In this document: piece by piece, positions 7,252-14,352 of the stretch
Layout: each line of letters begins with the position of its first letter
Numbering within the stretch: the stretch's first letter is position 1
NCBI GenBank assembly: GCA_001701075.1
Contig: DAAK01000028.1
Location: 1-16,922, forward strand
Length of the DNA stretch: 16,922 nt
From: Bacteroidales bacterium GP3
GTDB taxonomy: Bacteria; Bacteroidota; Bacteroidia; Bacteroidales; Muribaculaceae
Direction: 5' to 3'
Made by a program: the position numbers and the translations under genes
The notes under the pieces: generated by a model
What the model saw: only the letters and a program-made list of their open reading frames with translations
Database searches by the model: none
Told to the model about the DNA's origin: nothing

Positions 7252-8781
7252 TTAATGTTTGAAGTGGCGCATACCGGTGAAGAGCATTGTCAGGCCCTTC
7301 TCATTTGCCTTGTCGATTGATTCCTGGTCGCGGATTGAGCCACCGGGTTGTACGATTGCTGTCACACCCTTGTCAGCTACGAGTTCTACAGTATCTCCGA
7401 AAGGAAGGAATCCGTCGCTACCGAGAACGAGACCTTCAGTGTTGCCTGAAGCAAGCGCCTCTTGGAGTGCGATATCAGCTGAGCCAACACGGTTCATCTG
7501 ACCGGCACCGACACCGAGAGTCATGCCGTCTTTCACAATCACGATAGCATTACTCTTGACGTGCTTAACAATACGCCATGCGAAATTCATATCTTTCAGT
7601 TCCTGTTCGGTCGGCTTCTTTTCAGTGACAGTCATATCTGCTGTAACTTCCTTCGTTGTTGTATCTGCATCCTGAACAAGGAGGCCACCATTGATGCCGA
7701 CATACTGACGCTGTGCCTTTTTGCTGCCATCCATCTTCACTTCGAGGATACGAAGGTTTTTCTTTGTCTTCAGGAGTTCGAGTGCATCTTCATCGAAAGC
7801 AGGAGCCATAACGATCTCAAGGAAGATCGGTTTCATAGCCTTGGCCACTTCGAGGGTAAGAGGACGGTTCATCGCTACGATACCGCCATAGATGCTTACC
7901 TTGTCAGCTTCGTATGCCTTAGTCCAAGCCTCTTCTATGTTAGCTCCCACAGCGGCCCCACAAGGGTTCATATGCTTGAGACCTACGCAGAAAGGTTCTT
8001 CAAACTCTCTTACAATATTCAAGGCAGCGTTAGCATCCTGGATATTGTTGTAGCTGAGTTCCTTTCCGTTGAGTTGCTTAGCGCTGAGGAGTGAGTAAGA
8101 TTCTTCTTCCGGTGCTTTGTAAAGGGCTGCATTTTGATGAGGATTCTCACCATAACGGAGAGTCTGCACGCGGTCGAAAGAGAGGAACAGTTTTTCTTCA
8201 AGTCCTGCCTTCTCGCGCATGAATGTAGCGATGTGGCTATCATAAAGAGCTGTATGTGTGTAAGCCTTCGCAGAAAGTTTGAAGCGGGTCTCGAGGGTAG
8301 TGTCGCCTGTAGCACGGATCTCTTCAATTATCTTGCTATAGTCGTCAGGGTCACATACCACTGTAACTGAAGCAAAATTCTTAGCTGCGCTGCGGAGCAT
8401 AGATGGGCCACCTATGTCGATATTCTCAACAGCATCTGCAAGAGTTACACCCTCTTTAGCTATCGTCGCCTCAAAAGGATAAAGATTTACACAGACCATC
8501 TCTATGGTCTCGATACCATTAGAGGCTATTTCAGCCATATGCTCCGGAACGTCACGGCGAGCGAGAAGGCCTCCGTGTACTTTCGGATGGAGTGTCTTGA
8601 CGCGACCTTCGCATATTTCAGGGAAGCCTGTCACGTCGCTGATATTAATAATCTTAAGGCCGGCATCACGGAGTGCCTTCATTGTGCCTCCGGTGGCGAT
8701 GATTTCCCAGCCCATTTCTTGAAGTTGGCGGGCGAAATCCACCACGCCGCGCTTGTCGCTTACGCTGATAAGTGCTCTCAT
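7252..8781 (-). CDS. purH: Bifunctional AICAR transformylase / IMP cyclohydrolase
   Basis: This enzyme carries out the last two steps to IMP: formylation of AICAR with 10-formyl-THF, then ring closure. The N-terminal MGS-like cyclohydrolase domain (about 1-140) shows ALISVSDK, ATGGT, GRVKTLHPKVHGG and NIDIGGPSMLRSAAKN. The transformylase domain follows with RYGENPHQ (about 219-226) and the catalytic KHMNPCG (Lys269, His270). The length of 509 is normal. The start MRALISVSDK is exactly where the family begins. The sequence resembles Streptococcus/Bacillus PurH more than the divergent form I recall from Bacteroides. AICAR is also a by-product of histidine synthesis, so this step links the operon to histidine supply. 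It ends 6 nt before purD and is preceded by a seven-copy heptamer array. Confidence 0.98.
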   Translation of the reverse strand: MRALISVSDKRGVVDFARQLQEMGWEIIATGGTMKALRDAGLKIINISDVTGFPEICEGRVKTLHPKVHGGLLARRDVPEHMAEIASNGIETIEMVCVNLYPFEATIAKEGVTLADAVENIDIGGPSMLRSAAKNFASVTVVCDPDDYSKIIEEIRATGDTTLETRFKLSAKAYTHTALYDSHIATFMREKAGLEEKLFLSFDRVQTLRYGENPHQNAALYKAPEEESYSLLSAKQLNGKELSYNNIQDANAALNIVREFEEPFCVGLKHMNPCGAAVGANIEEAWTKAYEADKVSIYGGIVAMNRPLTLEVAKAMKPIFLEIVMAPAFDEDALELLKTKKNLRILEVKMDGSKKAQRQYVGINGGLLVQDADTTTKEVTADMTVTEKKPTEQELKDMNFAWRIVKHVKSNAIVIVKDGMTLGVGAGQMNRVGSADIALQEALASGNTEGLVLGSDGFLPFGDTVELVADKGVTAIVQPGGSIRDQESIDKANEKGLTMLFTGMRHFKH

Positions 8782-8785
8782 ATGT

Positions 8786-8834
8786 AGTTGTCAGTTTTCA
8801 GTTGTCAGTTTTCAGTTTTCAGATATCAGTTTTC
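8786..8834. repeat. Seven tandem heptamers (AGTTNTC) before purH
   Basis: The plus-strand units are AGTTGTC, AGTTTTC, AGTTGTC, AGTTTTC, AGTTTTC, AGATATC and AGTTTTC. The mRNA reads mostly GAMAACT units. The array fills nearly the whole 51-nt purM-purH gap. It starts 4 nt from the purH ATG and its last unit runs into the purM stop codon. It is the longest array in the window. Confidence 0.92.
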
Positions 8835-9858
8835 AGAGGATCTCTACTCCTGGTTTGTCGGTGATTTTGCCGATGACGGATGCCTTTTCGCCGTGCTTTT
8901 CGAGGATTTCTATGGCTTTGGCAGCGTCTTTTTCGTCGACTGCAAGCACCATGCCGATACCCATGTTGAAGATGTTAAACATCTCACGGTGTGGCACTTT
9001 ACCATATTTCTCAAGAAGACGGAAAACGGGAAGTATTTCCCATGAGCCTTCTTTCACTTCGATGCCCTGGCCATTGTGGAGAATACGGGGGATATTCTCG
9101 TCGAAACCACCGCCAGTGATATGAGCAACTCCATGAACGTCAACATTGCGGATAACGTCAAGAACCGGTTTCACATATATGCGGGTCGGAGTCAGGAGCA
9201 TCTCGCCGAGAGTCTTGTCGCCGGTCTCCTCATATTTTTTGTCGAATTCGAGTCCTGCGTCAGCAACTATCTTGCGCACGAGGGAGAAACCATTGGAATG
9301 AACTCCTGAAGATGCAATACCTACGAGTACATCCCCAGTCTTTACTTTGCTTCCATCAATAAGGTTGGCGCGGTCGACTGCACCTACAGTGAATCCTGCT
9401 ATATCGTAATCGCCTGGCTGATACATTCCCGGCATCTCAGCGGTCTCACCACCTATCAATGCGCAACCAGCTTGGCGGCAACCATCAGCCACACCAGAGA
9501 CGATCGCCTCTACAACAGCCGGCTCATTCTTGCCTACAGCTACATAATCGAGGAAGAAAAGGGGTTCTGCTCCCTGTGCAAGCACGTCATTGACGCACAT
9601 AGCCACGGCATCGATACCGATAGTATCGTGCTTGTCAACTGCAAAAGCGATTTTCAGTTTTGTGCCAACTCCGTCGGTGCCGCTCACGAGAATCGGCTCC
9701 TTATATCCGAGGCTTGCAAGATCGAACATACCGCCGAATGCGCCGATATTGCCCATTACGCCAGGACGGTTTGTGCTTGCCACATGTTTTTTGATGCGGC
9801 TTACTACTTCGTATCCGGCTTCAAGGTTTACGCCGGAGGCTTCATATGATTTAGCCAT
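8833..9858 (-). CDS. purM: Phosphoribosylformylglycinamidine cyclo-ligase (AIR synthetase)
   Basis: This enzyme uses ATP to close FGAM into AIR, the imidazole ring of purines. The 341 residues match the usual PurM length. Family motifs are in order: YEASGVNLEAGY near the N-terminus, SGTDGVGTKL at about 59-68, CVNDVLAQGAEPLFFLDY, CALIGGETAEMPG at about 132-144, GLASSG-like GIASSGVHSNG, and HITGGG near the C-terminus. It matches streptococcal/Bacillus PurM well and not the longer divergent PurM I recall from Bacteroides species. It directly follows purL, whose product it uses, with a 36-nt gap. The TGA stop is embedded in the heptamer array before purH. Confidence 0.98.
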   Translation of the reverse strand: MAKSYEASGVNLEAGYEVVSRIKKHVASTNRPGVMGNIGAFGGMFDLASLGYKEPILVSGTDGVGTKLKIAFAVDKHDTIGIDAVAMCVNDVLAQGAEPLFFLDYVAVGKNEPAVVEAIVSGVADGCRQAGCALIGGETAEMPGMYQPGDYDIAGFTVGAVDRANLIDGSKVKTGDVLVGIASSGVHSNGFSLVRKIVADAGLEFDKKYEETGDKTLGEMLLTPTRIYVKPVLDVIRNVDVHGVAHITGGGFDENIPRILHNGQGIEVKEGSWEILPVFRLLEKYGKVPHREMFNIFNMGIGMVLAVDEKDAAKAIEILEKHGEKASVIGKITDKPGVEIL

Positions 9859-9863
9859 TTCCT

Positions 9864-9891
9864 AATTTAGAATTTAGAATTTGGAATTTTT
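9864..9891. repeat. Tandem heptamers (AATTTRG) before purM
   Basis: The plus-strand units are AATTTAG, AATTTAG, AATTTGG and a degenerate AATTTTT. The array starts 5 nt before the purM ATG and almost reaches the purL stop. A near-identical AATTTGG-AATTTAG series occurs before the acyl-CoA synthetase gene, 6 kb away. Confidence 0.82.
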
Positions 9892-9894
9892 ATT

Positions 9895-12800
9895 TTATTT
9901 ACGGAAATATTTGACTGCATTAGCGAAGAGATTCTGGCGTTTGTCGCCTGAGATATTCTTCATCAATCCATCGTCGTATCTCTCAGAGTGTCCCATCTTT
10001 CCAAGAATCTGTCCACAAGGACTGATGATACCTTCGATAGCATCAGAAGATCCATTTGGATTGAAAGGACTTGTCATTGTCGCATTTCCTTCTGCATCTG
10101 CATACTGGAAAGCTATCTGGCCAGCGTCTGCAAGTTTTTTCACAAGATCAGGACTTGCTGTAAACTTACCCTCACCGTGAGAGACTGCGATTGAATGCAG
10201 TTGACCGATAGAGAATCCGTCAAGCCAAGGAGAAGCAATGCTGCCTACGCGAGTCACAGCAATCTGGGAGATGTGGCGGTTGATGTCGTTGCGGAATAGG
10301 GTAGGGCTTTCAGGGGAAAGCTCACCGATCTTGCCGAATAGCAGGAGACCTGACTTCACGAGAGCTTGGAAACCGTTGCATATACCAATGACGAGACCTC
10401 CGCGTTTGAGAAGACGCTCGATAGCTTCTTTCACAGCATCGTTCATTATGACACTTGCGATAAATTTGCCACTTCCGTCGGGTTCGTCACCAAGAGAGAA
10501 TCCACCGCTAAATGCAAGGATATGGCAATCGTCGATCATGCGAGCCATTGTTGCTACTGATTCGCGGGTTTGCTCAGGAGTAAGGTTGCAGAATACACTT
10601 GTGGTGCATTCGGCTCCTTCGCGGCTGAATGCGCGTATCATATCGTAGTCGCAGTTAGTGCCTGGGAAGACCGGCAGATATACGATAGGATGTTCTACTG
10701 GTGCACCTTTCCAAACTGTCTTATTCTCACCAGATGTTGCATTTTCCGCAATGCCCTTAGTGTCTGCATGATCCGGATATATTTCATTGAATCGAGAGCT
10801 ATTGGCTTCTTTGAGAACAGAGATTTCCTTTCTGTTTCCATTGATGTCAAGAATAGTATCCGCTATCGTGGCTCCAACCGTAGTATATTCGTTTCCAAGT
10901 TTTTCCGCACTCTCTACAAGTATGGCACCATAGTTCCATTTATAGAGGTCTGATTCAGGGTATTCGATTACTGCACCGATTTCATTACCGAAGCTCATCT
11001 TTGCCACAGCTTCTCCGAGTCCACCGAATCCGAGGGCATAAGCAGCCTTTATGCGACCGGACTTGATGTCTGCATGTATAGTTGCGAAGTTTTTCTTCAG
11101 CTGGTCAGTGTCAGGCATACCGTTTGCAAGTGGCTTAGCCTCAAGAAGGTAAAGAGTGTCACCGGCTTCCTTGAATTCAGGGCTGATTACGTCTCTTGCA
11201 TCCACAGGAACAATACCGAATGCTATTAGTGTCGGAGGCACTGATATGTCTGCGAAAGTGCCGCTCATTGAGTCCTTGCCACCGATGGAAGGGAGACCAA
11301 ATTCTTTCTGCATCTTGAGAGCTCCGAGAAGCGCGGCTGCCGGTTTACCCCAAGACTTGTCGGTGTGCATACGCTCGAAATATTCCTGATAGGAAAAGCG
11401 CATGCGGGTGGTATCGCCGCCTGCAGCAGCCACTTTGGCAACAGCTTCTACGACAGCATATGCTGCACCATGATATGGACTCCATTCGCTGATAAACGGA
11501 TTGAAGCCATAAGCCATCATACTTGCAGTATTGGTATATCCTCCGGTGGGAAGTTTCTGTACGCTTACCTGGGTCTCAGTGCCTTGAGTCTTTCCACCGA
11601 ATGGCATAAGTACGGTTGAAGCTCCAATGGTAGAGTCGAACATCTCGATAAGACCTTTCTGTGAAGTGACATTATCATCTGCGAGCATCTCTTCAAATGA
11701 AGCAGGAGACTTATGGGGCATTTCTGCCGACACAGCACCTATCTTGACTGATGCCTTGCGTGTGGCACCGGCTGAGTCGATAAATTCACGGCTCAAGTCT
11801 GCCACAACCTCACCGTTCATCATCATGCGCATGCGTCCGCGGTCAGTGACATCAGCAACGTGTGTGACCTCAAGGTTTTCCTCATGGCAATATTTGATGA
11901 ACTCTTCCATATCTTTTTTCTCGACAACCACGCTCATTCGTTCTTGGCTCTCGCTGATAGCAAGTTCAGTGGCGTTAAGACCGCTGTATTTTACAGGGAC
12001 GCGGTCGAGATAGATGTCAAGGCCATCTGCGAGCTCGCCAATTGCTACACTGACGCCACCGGCACCAAAGTCGTTTGATTTCTTGATGAGTCGAGTCACT
12101 TCGGGGCGATGGAAGAGGCGTTCGATTTTACGTTCTTCAGGAGCATTACCTTTCTGAACCTCGCTTCCACACTGCTCAAGAGAACTTACGTTGTGTTCTT
12201 TACTTGAACCGGTAGCTCCACCGATGCCGTCACGGCCAGTGCGTCCACCGAACATTAGAATCACATCTCCTGCAGCTGGGCGTTCGCGGCGAACATCTGA
12301 TTGCTTCACAGCACCTACCACGGCTCCCACTTCGAGACGTTTTGCAACGTAGTTGGGATGGAATATCTCACGGACATGTGTAGTGGCGAGACCGATTTGA
12401 TTGCCATAGCTGCTGTAGCCGGCAGCCGCGCGCTTGGAAATGACACGCTGTGGAAGCTTTCCTTTCATGGTTTCGCTTACAGGCTTATAGATGTCTCCGG
12501 CACCAGTCACGCGCATAGCCTGATACACATAGCTACGTCCGCTCAGCGGGTCGCGTATTGCACCTCCAAGACATGTGGAAGCACCACCGAAAGGTTCTAT
12601 TTCTGTAGGATGGTTATGAGTCTCATTCTTGAACATCAGGAGCCATTTCTCCTTCTCTCCATTTTCTGTGTCTACGTCAATGACTATTGAGCAAGCATTG
12701 TTTTCCTCGCTCTCTTCCTGATCATCGAGAATACCTTTTGCCTTAAGCCAACGGGCGCCGATACAAGCAAGATCCATAAGGCATAGACGCTTCTCTTCCC

Positions 12801-13578
12801 GTCCGAGATCCTTACGCATCTGCTTATAAAGGTCGAGAGAAGCCTTGATGTCGTCGGCAACTGGGCTGTCTTCCACCTCAATGTCGGTAAGCTCAGTCAT
12901 AAAAGTAGTGTGGCGGCAGTGGTCGCTCCAATATGTATCGAGAATCCTGAGTTCTGTTTCTCTCGGGTCTCTTCCTTCAGCCTTGAAGTAGTCTACGACG
13001 GTCATAAGGTCTGCATCGTTCATGGCAAGACCCATGTACTTGATAAATTCAGGAGCTTTTCCCAAGGTAATGTCGCGGAATCCTTCCAGCACCTTCACAG
13101 GGGATGCTGTGGCACGTTCAGGAGGACAGAGAACTGTCATATCCTTCCTGCGTGATTCCACGGCATTGATAGAGTAGTGTGCAATCTTCTCAAGATCTTC
13201 TTCTGACACACCGTCGTCGAAAATCATCAGCTTCGCGCTGCGGATTTCGACTTCAGAAGCGGGGTCGATAAGCTTTACACAATCTTCGGCAGAAGAAGCC
13301 CTCTGGTCGAATTGCCCAGGAAGACATTCCACTGCAAGATATTTCTTGCCGTCAAGGTTAAAATCCTCGCATACTGTATCAGTAGCGGGTTCGCCAAAGA
13401 CTCTGTATTTGGCTTCTTCCACGAGAGCAGGATCGGCATTGAAAACATCATAGACACAGATCAACCGAAGGTCTTTGATGTCAAGTCCGAGGTTTTCATT
13501 GAGTTCCCGTCGGAGGCTGTCGGCTTCCACTCTATAGGCGCCGCTTTTCTCCACGAAAATTCTTTTGTTTTGGTTCAT
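9895..13578 (-). CDS. purL: Phosphoribosylformylglycinamidine synthase, single-chain
   Basis: This enzyme converts FGAR, glutamine and ATP to FGAM, step four. The 1227-residue protein fuses an N-terminal linker and the duplicated PurM-like synthetase half with a C-terminal glutamine amidotransferase. Visible landmarks are DTYWSDHCRHTTF near 215, KNETHNHPTEIEPFGGAST near 318, NDFGAGGVSVAIGELADG in the synthetase half, and in the amidotransferase FPGTNCDYD and Cys1067 (GICNGFQ) with His1197/Glu1199 (GHSER). All catalytic residues are present. The N-terminus (NKRIFVEKSGAYRVEA) and length resemble the clade found in Clostridium and Streptococcus rather than E. coli-type PurL. It follows purE by 25 nt and precedes purM, the next enzyme in the pathway. 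Confidence 0.98.
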   Translation of the reverse strand: MNQNKRIFVEKSGAYRVEADSLRRELNENLGLDIKDLRLICVYDVFNADPALVEEAKYRVFGEPATDTVCEDFNLDGKKYLAVECLPGQFDQRASSAEDCVKLIDPASEVEIRSAKLMIFDDGVSEEDLEKIAHYSINAVESRRKDMTVLCPPERATASPVKVLEGFRDITLGKAPEFIKYMGLAMNDADLMTVVDYFKAEGRDPRETELRILDTYWSDHCRHTTFMTELTDIEVEDSPVADDIKASLDLYKQMRKDLGREEKRLCLMDLACIGARWLKAKGILDDQEESEENNACSIVIDVDTENGEKEKWLLMFKNETHNHPTEIEPFGGASTCLGGAIRDPLSGRSYVYQAMRVTGAGDIYKPVSETMKGKLPQRVISKRAAAGYSSYGNQIGLATTHVREIFHPNYVAKRLEVGAVVGAVKQSDVRRERPAAGDVILMFGGRTGRDGIGGATGSSKEHNVSSLEQCGSEVQKGNAPEERKIERLFHRPEVTRLIKKSNDFGAGGVSVAIGELADGLDIYLDRVPVKYSGLNATELAISESQERMSVVVEKKDMEEFIKYCHEENLEVTHVADVTDRGRMRMMMNGEVVADLSREFIDSAGATRKASVKIGAVSAEMPHKSPASFEEMLADDNVTSQKGLIEMFDSTIGASTVLMPFGGKTQGTETQVSVQKLPTGGYTNTASMMAYGFNPFISEWSPYHGAAYAVVEAVAKVAAAGGDTTRMRFSYQEYFERMHTDKSWGKPAAALLGALKMQKEFGLPSIGGKDSMSGTFADISVPPTLIAFGIVPVDARDVISPEFKEAGDTLYLLEAKPLANGMPDTDQLKKNFATIHADIKSGRIKAAYALGFGGLGEAVAKMSFGNEIGAVIEYPESDLYKWNYGAILVESAEKLGNEYTTVGATIADTILDINGNRKEISVLKEANSSRFNEIYPDHADTKGIAENATSGENKTVWKGAPVEHPIVYLPVFPGTNCDYDMIRAFSREGAECTTSVFCNLTPEQTRESVATMARMIDDCHILAFSGGFSLGDEPDGSGKFIASVIMNDAVKEAIERLLKRGGLVIGICNGFQALVKSGLLLFGKIGELSPESPTLFRNDINRHISQIAVTRVGSIASPWLDGFSIGQLHSIAVSHGEGKFTASPDLVKKLADAGQIAFQYADAEGNATMTSPFNPNGSSDAIEGIISPCGQILGKMGHSERYDDGLMKNISGDKRQNLFANAVKYFRK

Positions 13579-13603
13579 AGTAGCTGTATGGATGTTTTTT
13601 CGT

Positions 13604-14083
13604 TTAGTTCAGTTCGCTTGCGAGTACTTTTTCTGCTTGTTTCTTACGGAAATCAGCCATTTTTTCTTCGAGAGCCTTGTCTGTGACAGCTATAATCTCG
13701 ATTGCGAGTAAGGCTGCATTCTTGGCGCCATCGATGCTCACTGTAGCAACAGGAATTCCTGATGGCATCTGCACCATGGAAAGCAGAGAGTCGAGGCCGT
13801 CGAGCGTGCGGGCCTTGATGGGGACACCAATCACAGGGAGTGTGGTGAAAGCGGCACAGACACCGGCAAGGTGGGCTGCACCTCCGGCAGCGGCGATGAT
13901 GGCGGCATACCCGGCTTCTCTTGCTCCGTTTACCCAAGCTTCGAGTTCATGAGGGGTGCGGTGAGCACTGAGTACTTTTTTGTCGTATTCAACGCCGAAT
14001 TGATCGAGAATTTCGGCACTTCCTTTCATTACGGGCCAATCGGAAGCAGAACCCATTACTATACCAATTTTCATTGCTGTCAT
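13604..14083 (-). CDS. purE: N5-carboxyaminoimidazole ribonucleotide mutase, class I
   Basis: This enzyme interconverts N5-CAIR and CAIR in step six. The signature residues GSASDWPVM, SAHRTP and GGAAHLAG identify a class I PurE, which normally needs PurK to make N5-CAIR; no purK is in the window. The frame is open up to an ATG at 14110, but that ATG lies in the right arm of the leader hairpin and would add non-family residues. I take ATG 14083 (MTAMKIGIVMGS). ATG 14074 (MKIGIVMGS) is equally good by family alignment. That leaves 159 or 156 residues, close to the usual 160-170. It is the first enzyme gene of the operon, about 220 nt downstream of the inferred transcription start. Confidence 0.95.
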   Translation of the reverse strand: MTAMKIGIVMGSASDWPVMKGSAEILDQFGVEYDKKVLSAHRTPHELEAWVNGAREAGYAAIIAAAGGAAHLAGVCAAFTTLPVIGVPIKARTLDGLDSLLSMVQMPSGIPVATVSIDGAKNAALLAIEIIAVTDKALEEKMADFRKKQAEKVLASELN

Positions 14084-14101
14084 TGTGTTATTATAAATGC
14101 A

Positions 14102-14133
14102 AGACCGCATTCCGAAAAGTCGGAACGCGGTCT
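14102..14133 (-). terminator. GC-rich 14-bp hairpin in the purE leader (candidate attenuator)
   Basis: In the minus-strand RNA the arms at 14133-14120 and 14115-14102 form 14 pairs, including one G-U wobble, around the loop CUUU. On the plus strand the same position is an A-C mismatch, so the structure favours RNA made in the direction of purE. It begins 3 nt after the stop of the leader ORF and ends about 20 nt before the purE start. The following sequence UGCAUUUAUAAU is only a weak U-tract. It could be an attenuator, a leaky terminator for the upstream genes, or an mRNA-stabilising stem. The leader segment UCGGA (14154-14150) could pair with part of the left arm as an alternative fold. Confidence 0.5.
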
Positions 14134-14136
14134 GTC

Positions 14137-14274
14137 CTATACTTGTTTATCCGAAACTGCACGACACATCTCAGAGTCAAGTCCGCACACAAGATGGATA
14201 GCCTTTATGCAATGGCGCAATCGGCTGAAAGAATGATGCTTATGGCGTCGTTTTTGCTTGCGTGAGATGAGCAT
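14137..14274 (-). CDS. Candidate basic leader peptide or small protein before purE
   Basis: This is a 45-codon ORF starting at ATG 14274 and ending at TAG, lying wholly within the purE leader about 30 nt after the inferred transcription start. The N-terminal third is very basic and His/Arg-rich (RKQKRRHKHHS, residues 5-15). A more ordinary C-terminal part follows (HLVCGLDSEMCRAV, residues 27-40) with three cysteines in the whole peptide. In-frame upstream sequence reaches a stop at 14305-14307 with no other ATG, so the start is unambiguous if it is translated. No signal peptide or membrane segment is seen and I do not recognise a family. Its position directly before a strong hairpin and a biosynthetic operon fits a leader peptide, but a small independent protein or a chance ORF is possible. 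Confidence 0.45.
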   Translation of the reverse strand: MLISRKQKRRHKHHSFSRLRHCIKAIHLVCGLDSEMCRAVSDKQV

Positions 14275-14310
14275 GTCGCGGAGTTGAAATCTTATGGTAA
14301 AAACTTAGTG

Positions 14311-14342
14311 CAAAATTAATCAAAAAAATTGAATTCTCCAAA
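14311..14342 (-). promoter_or_regulatory. Bacteroidetes promoter of the purine operon
   Basis: On the minus strand TTTG (14342-14339) is followed after exactly 20 nt by TAATTTTG (14318-14311). This is a full match to the Bacteroidetes primary sigma consensus TTTG-N19-21-TAnnTTTG. Transcription should start near 14304, giving a purE leader of about 220 nt. The promoter begins 8 nt after the acyl-CoA synthetase stop. Confidence 0.8.
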
Positions 14343-14352
14343 TTAAATTTTT
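14324..14352 (-). terminator. Weak AT-only hairpin at the acyl-CoA synthetase stop
   Basis: On the minus strand the stop codon region forms AAAAATT-T-AATT, a 5-nt loop, then AATT-C-AATTTTT followed by two more T. That is an 11-bp, A/T-only stem with one mismatch and a T-rich 3' arm. It overlaps the purE promoter. Such a weak stem may not terminate efficiently, so readthrough from the upstream genes into the purine operon is plausible. Confidence 0.3.

Noticed and set aside
7561..8094. A 177-codon plus-strand ORF opposite purH
   Set aside because: It lies entirely inside purH on the other strand, has no family motif and ends in unrelated composition; a coding shadow.
14084..14110. Upstream ATG at 14110 as the purE start
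   Set aside because: The ATG lies in the right arm of the leader hairpin and adds residues with no counterpart in PurE; ATG 14083 or 14074 fits the family.
14134..14304. A known guanine/adenine riboswitch in the purE leader
   Set aside because: I could not find the conserved purine-aptamer core or its paired loop elements, and most of the region is occupied by the leader ORF.
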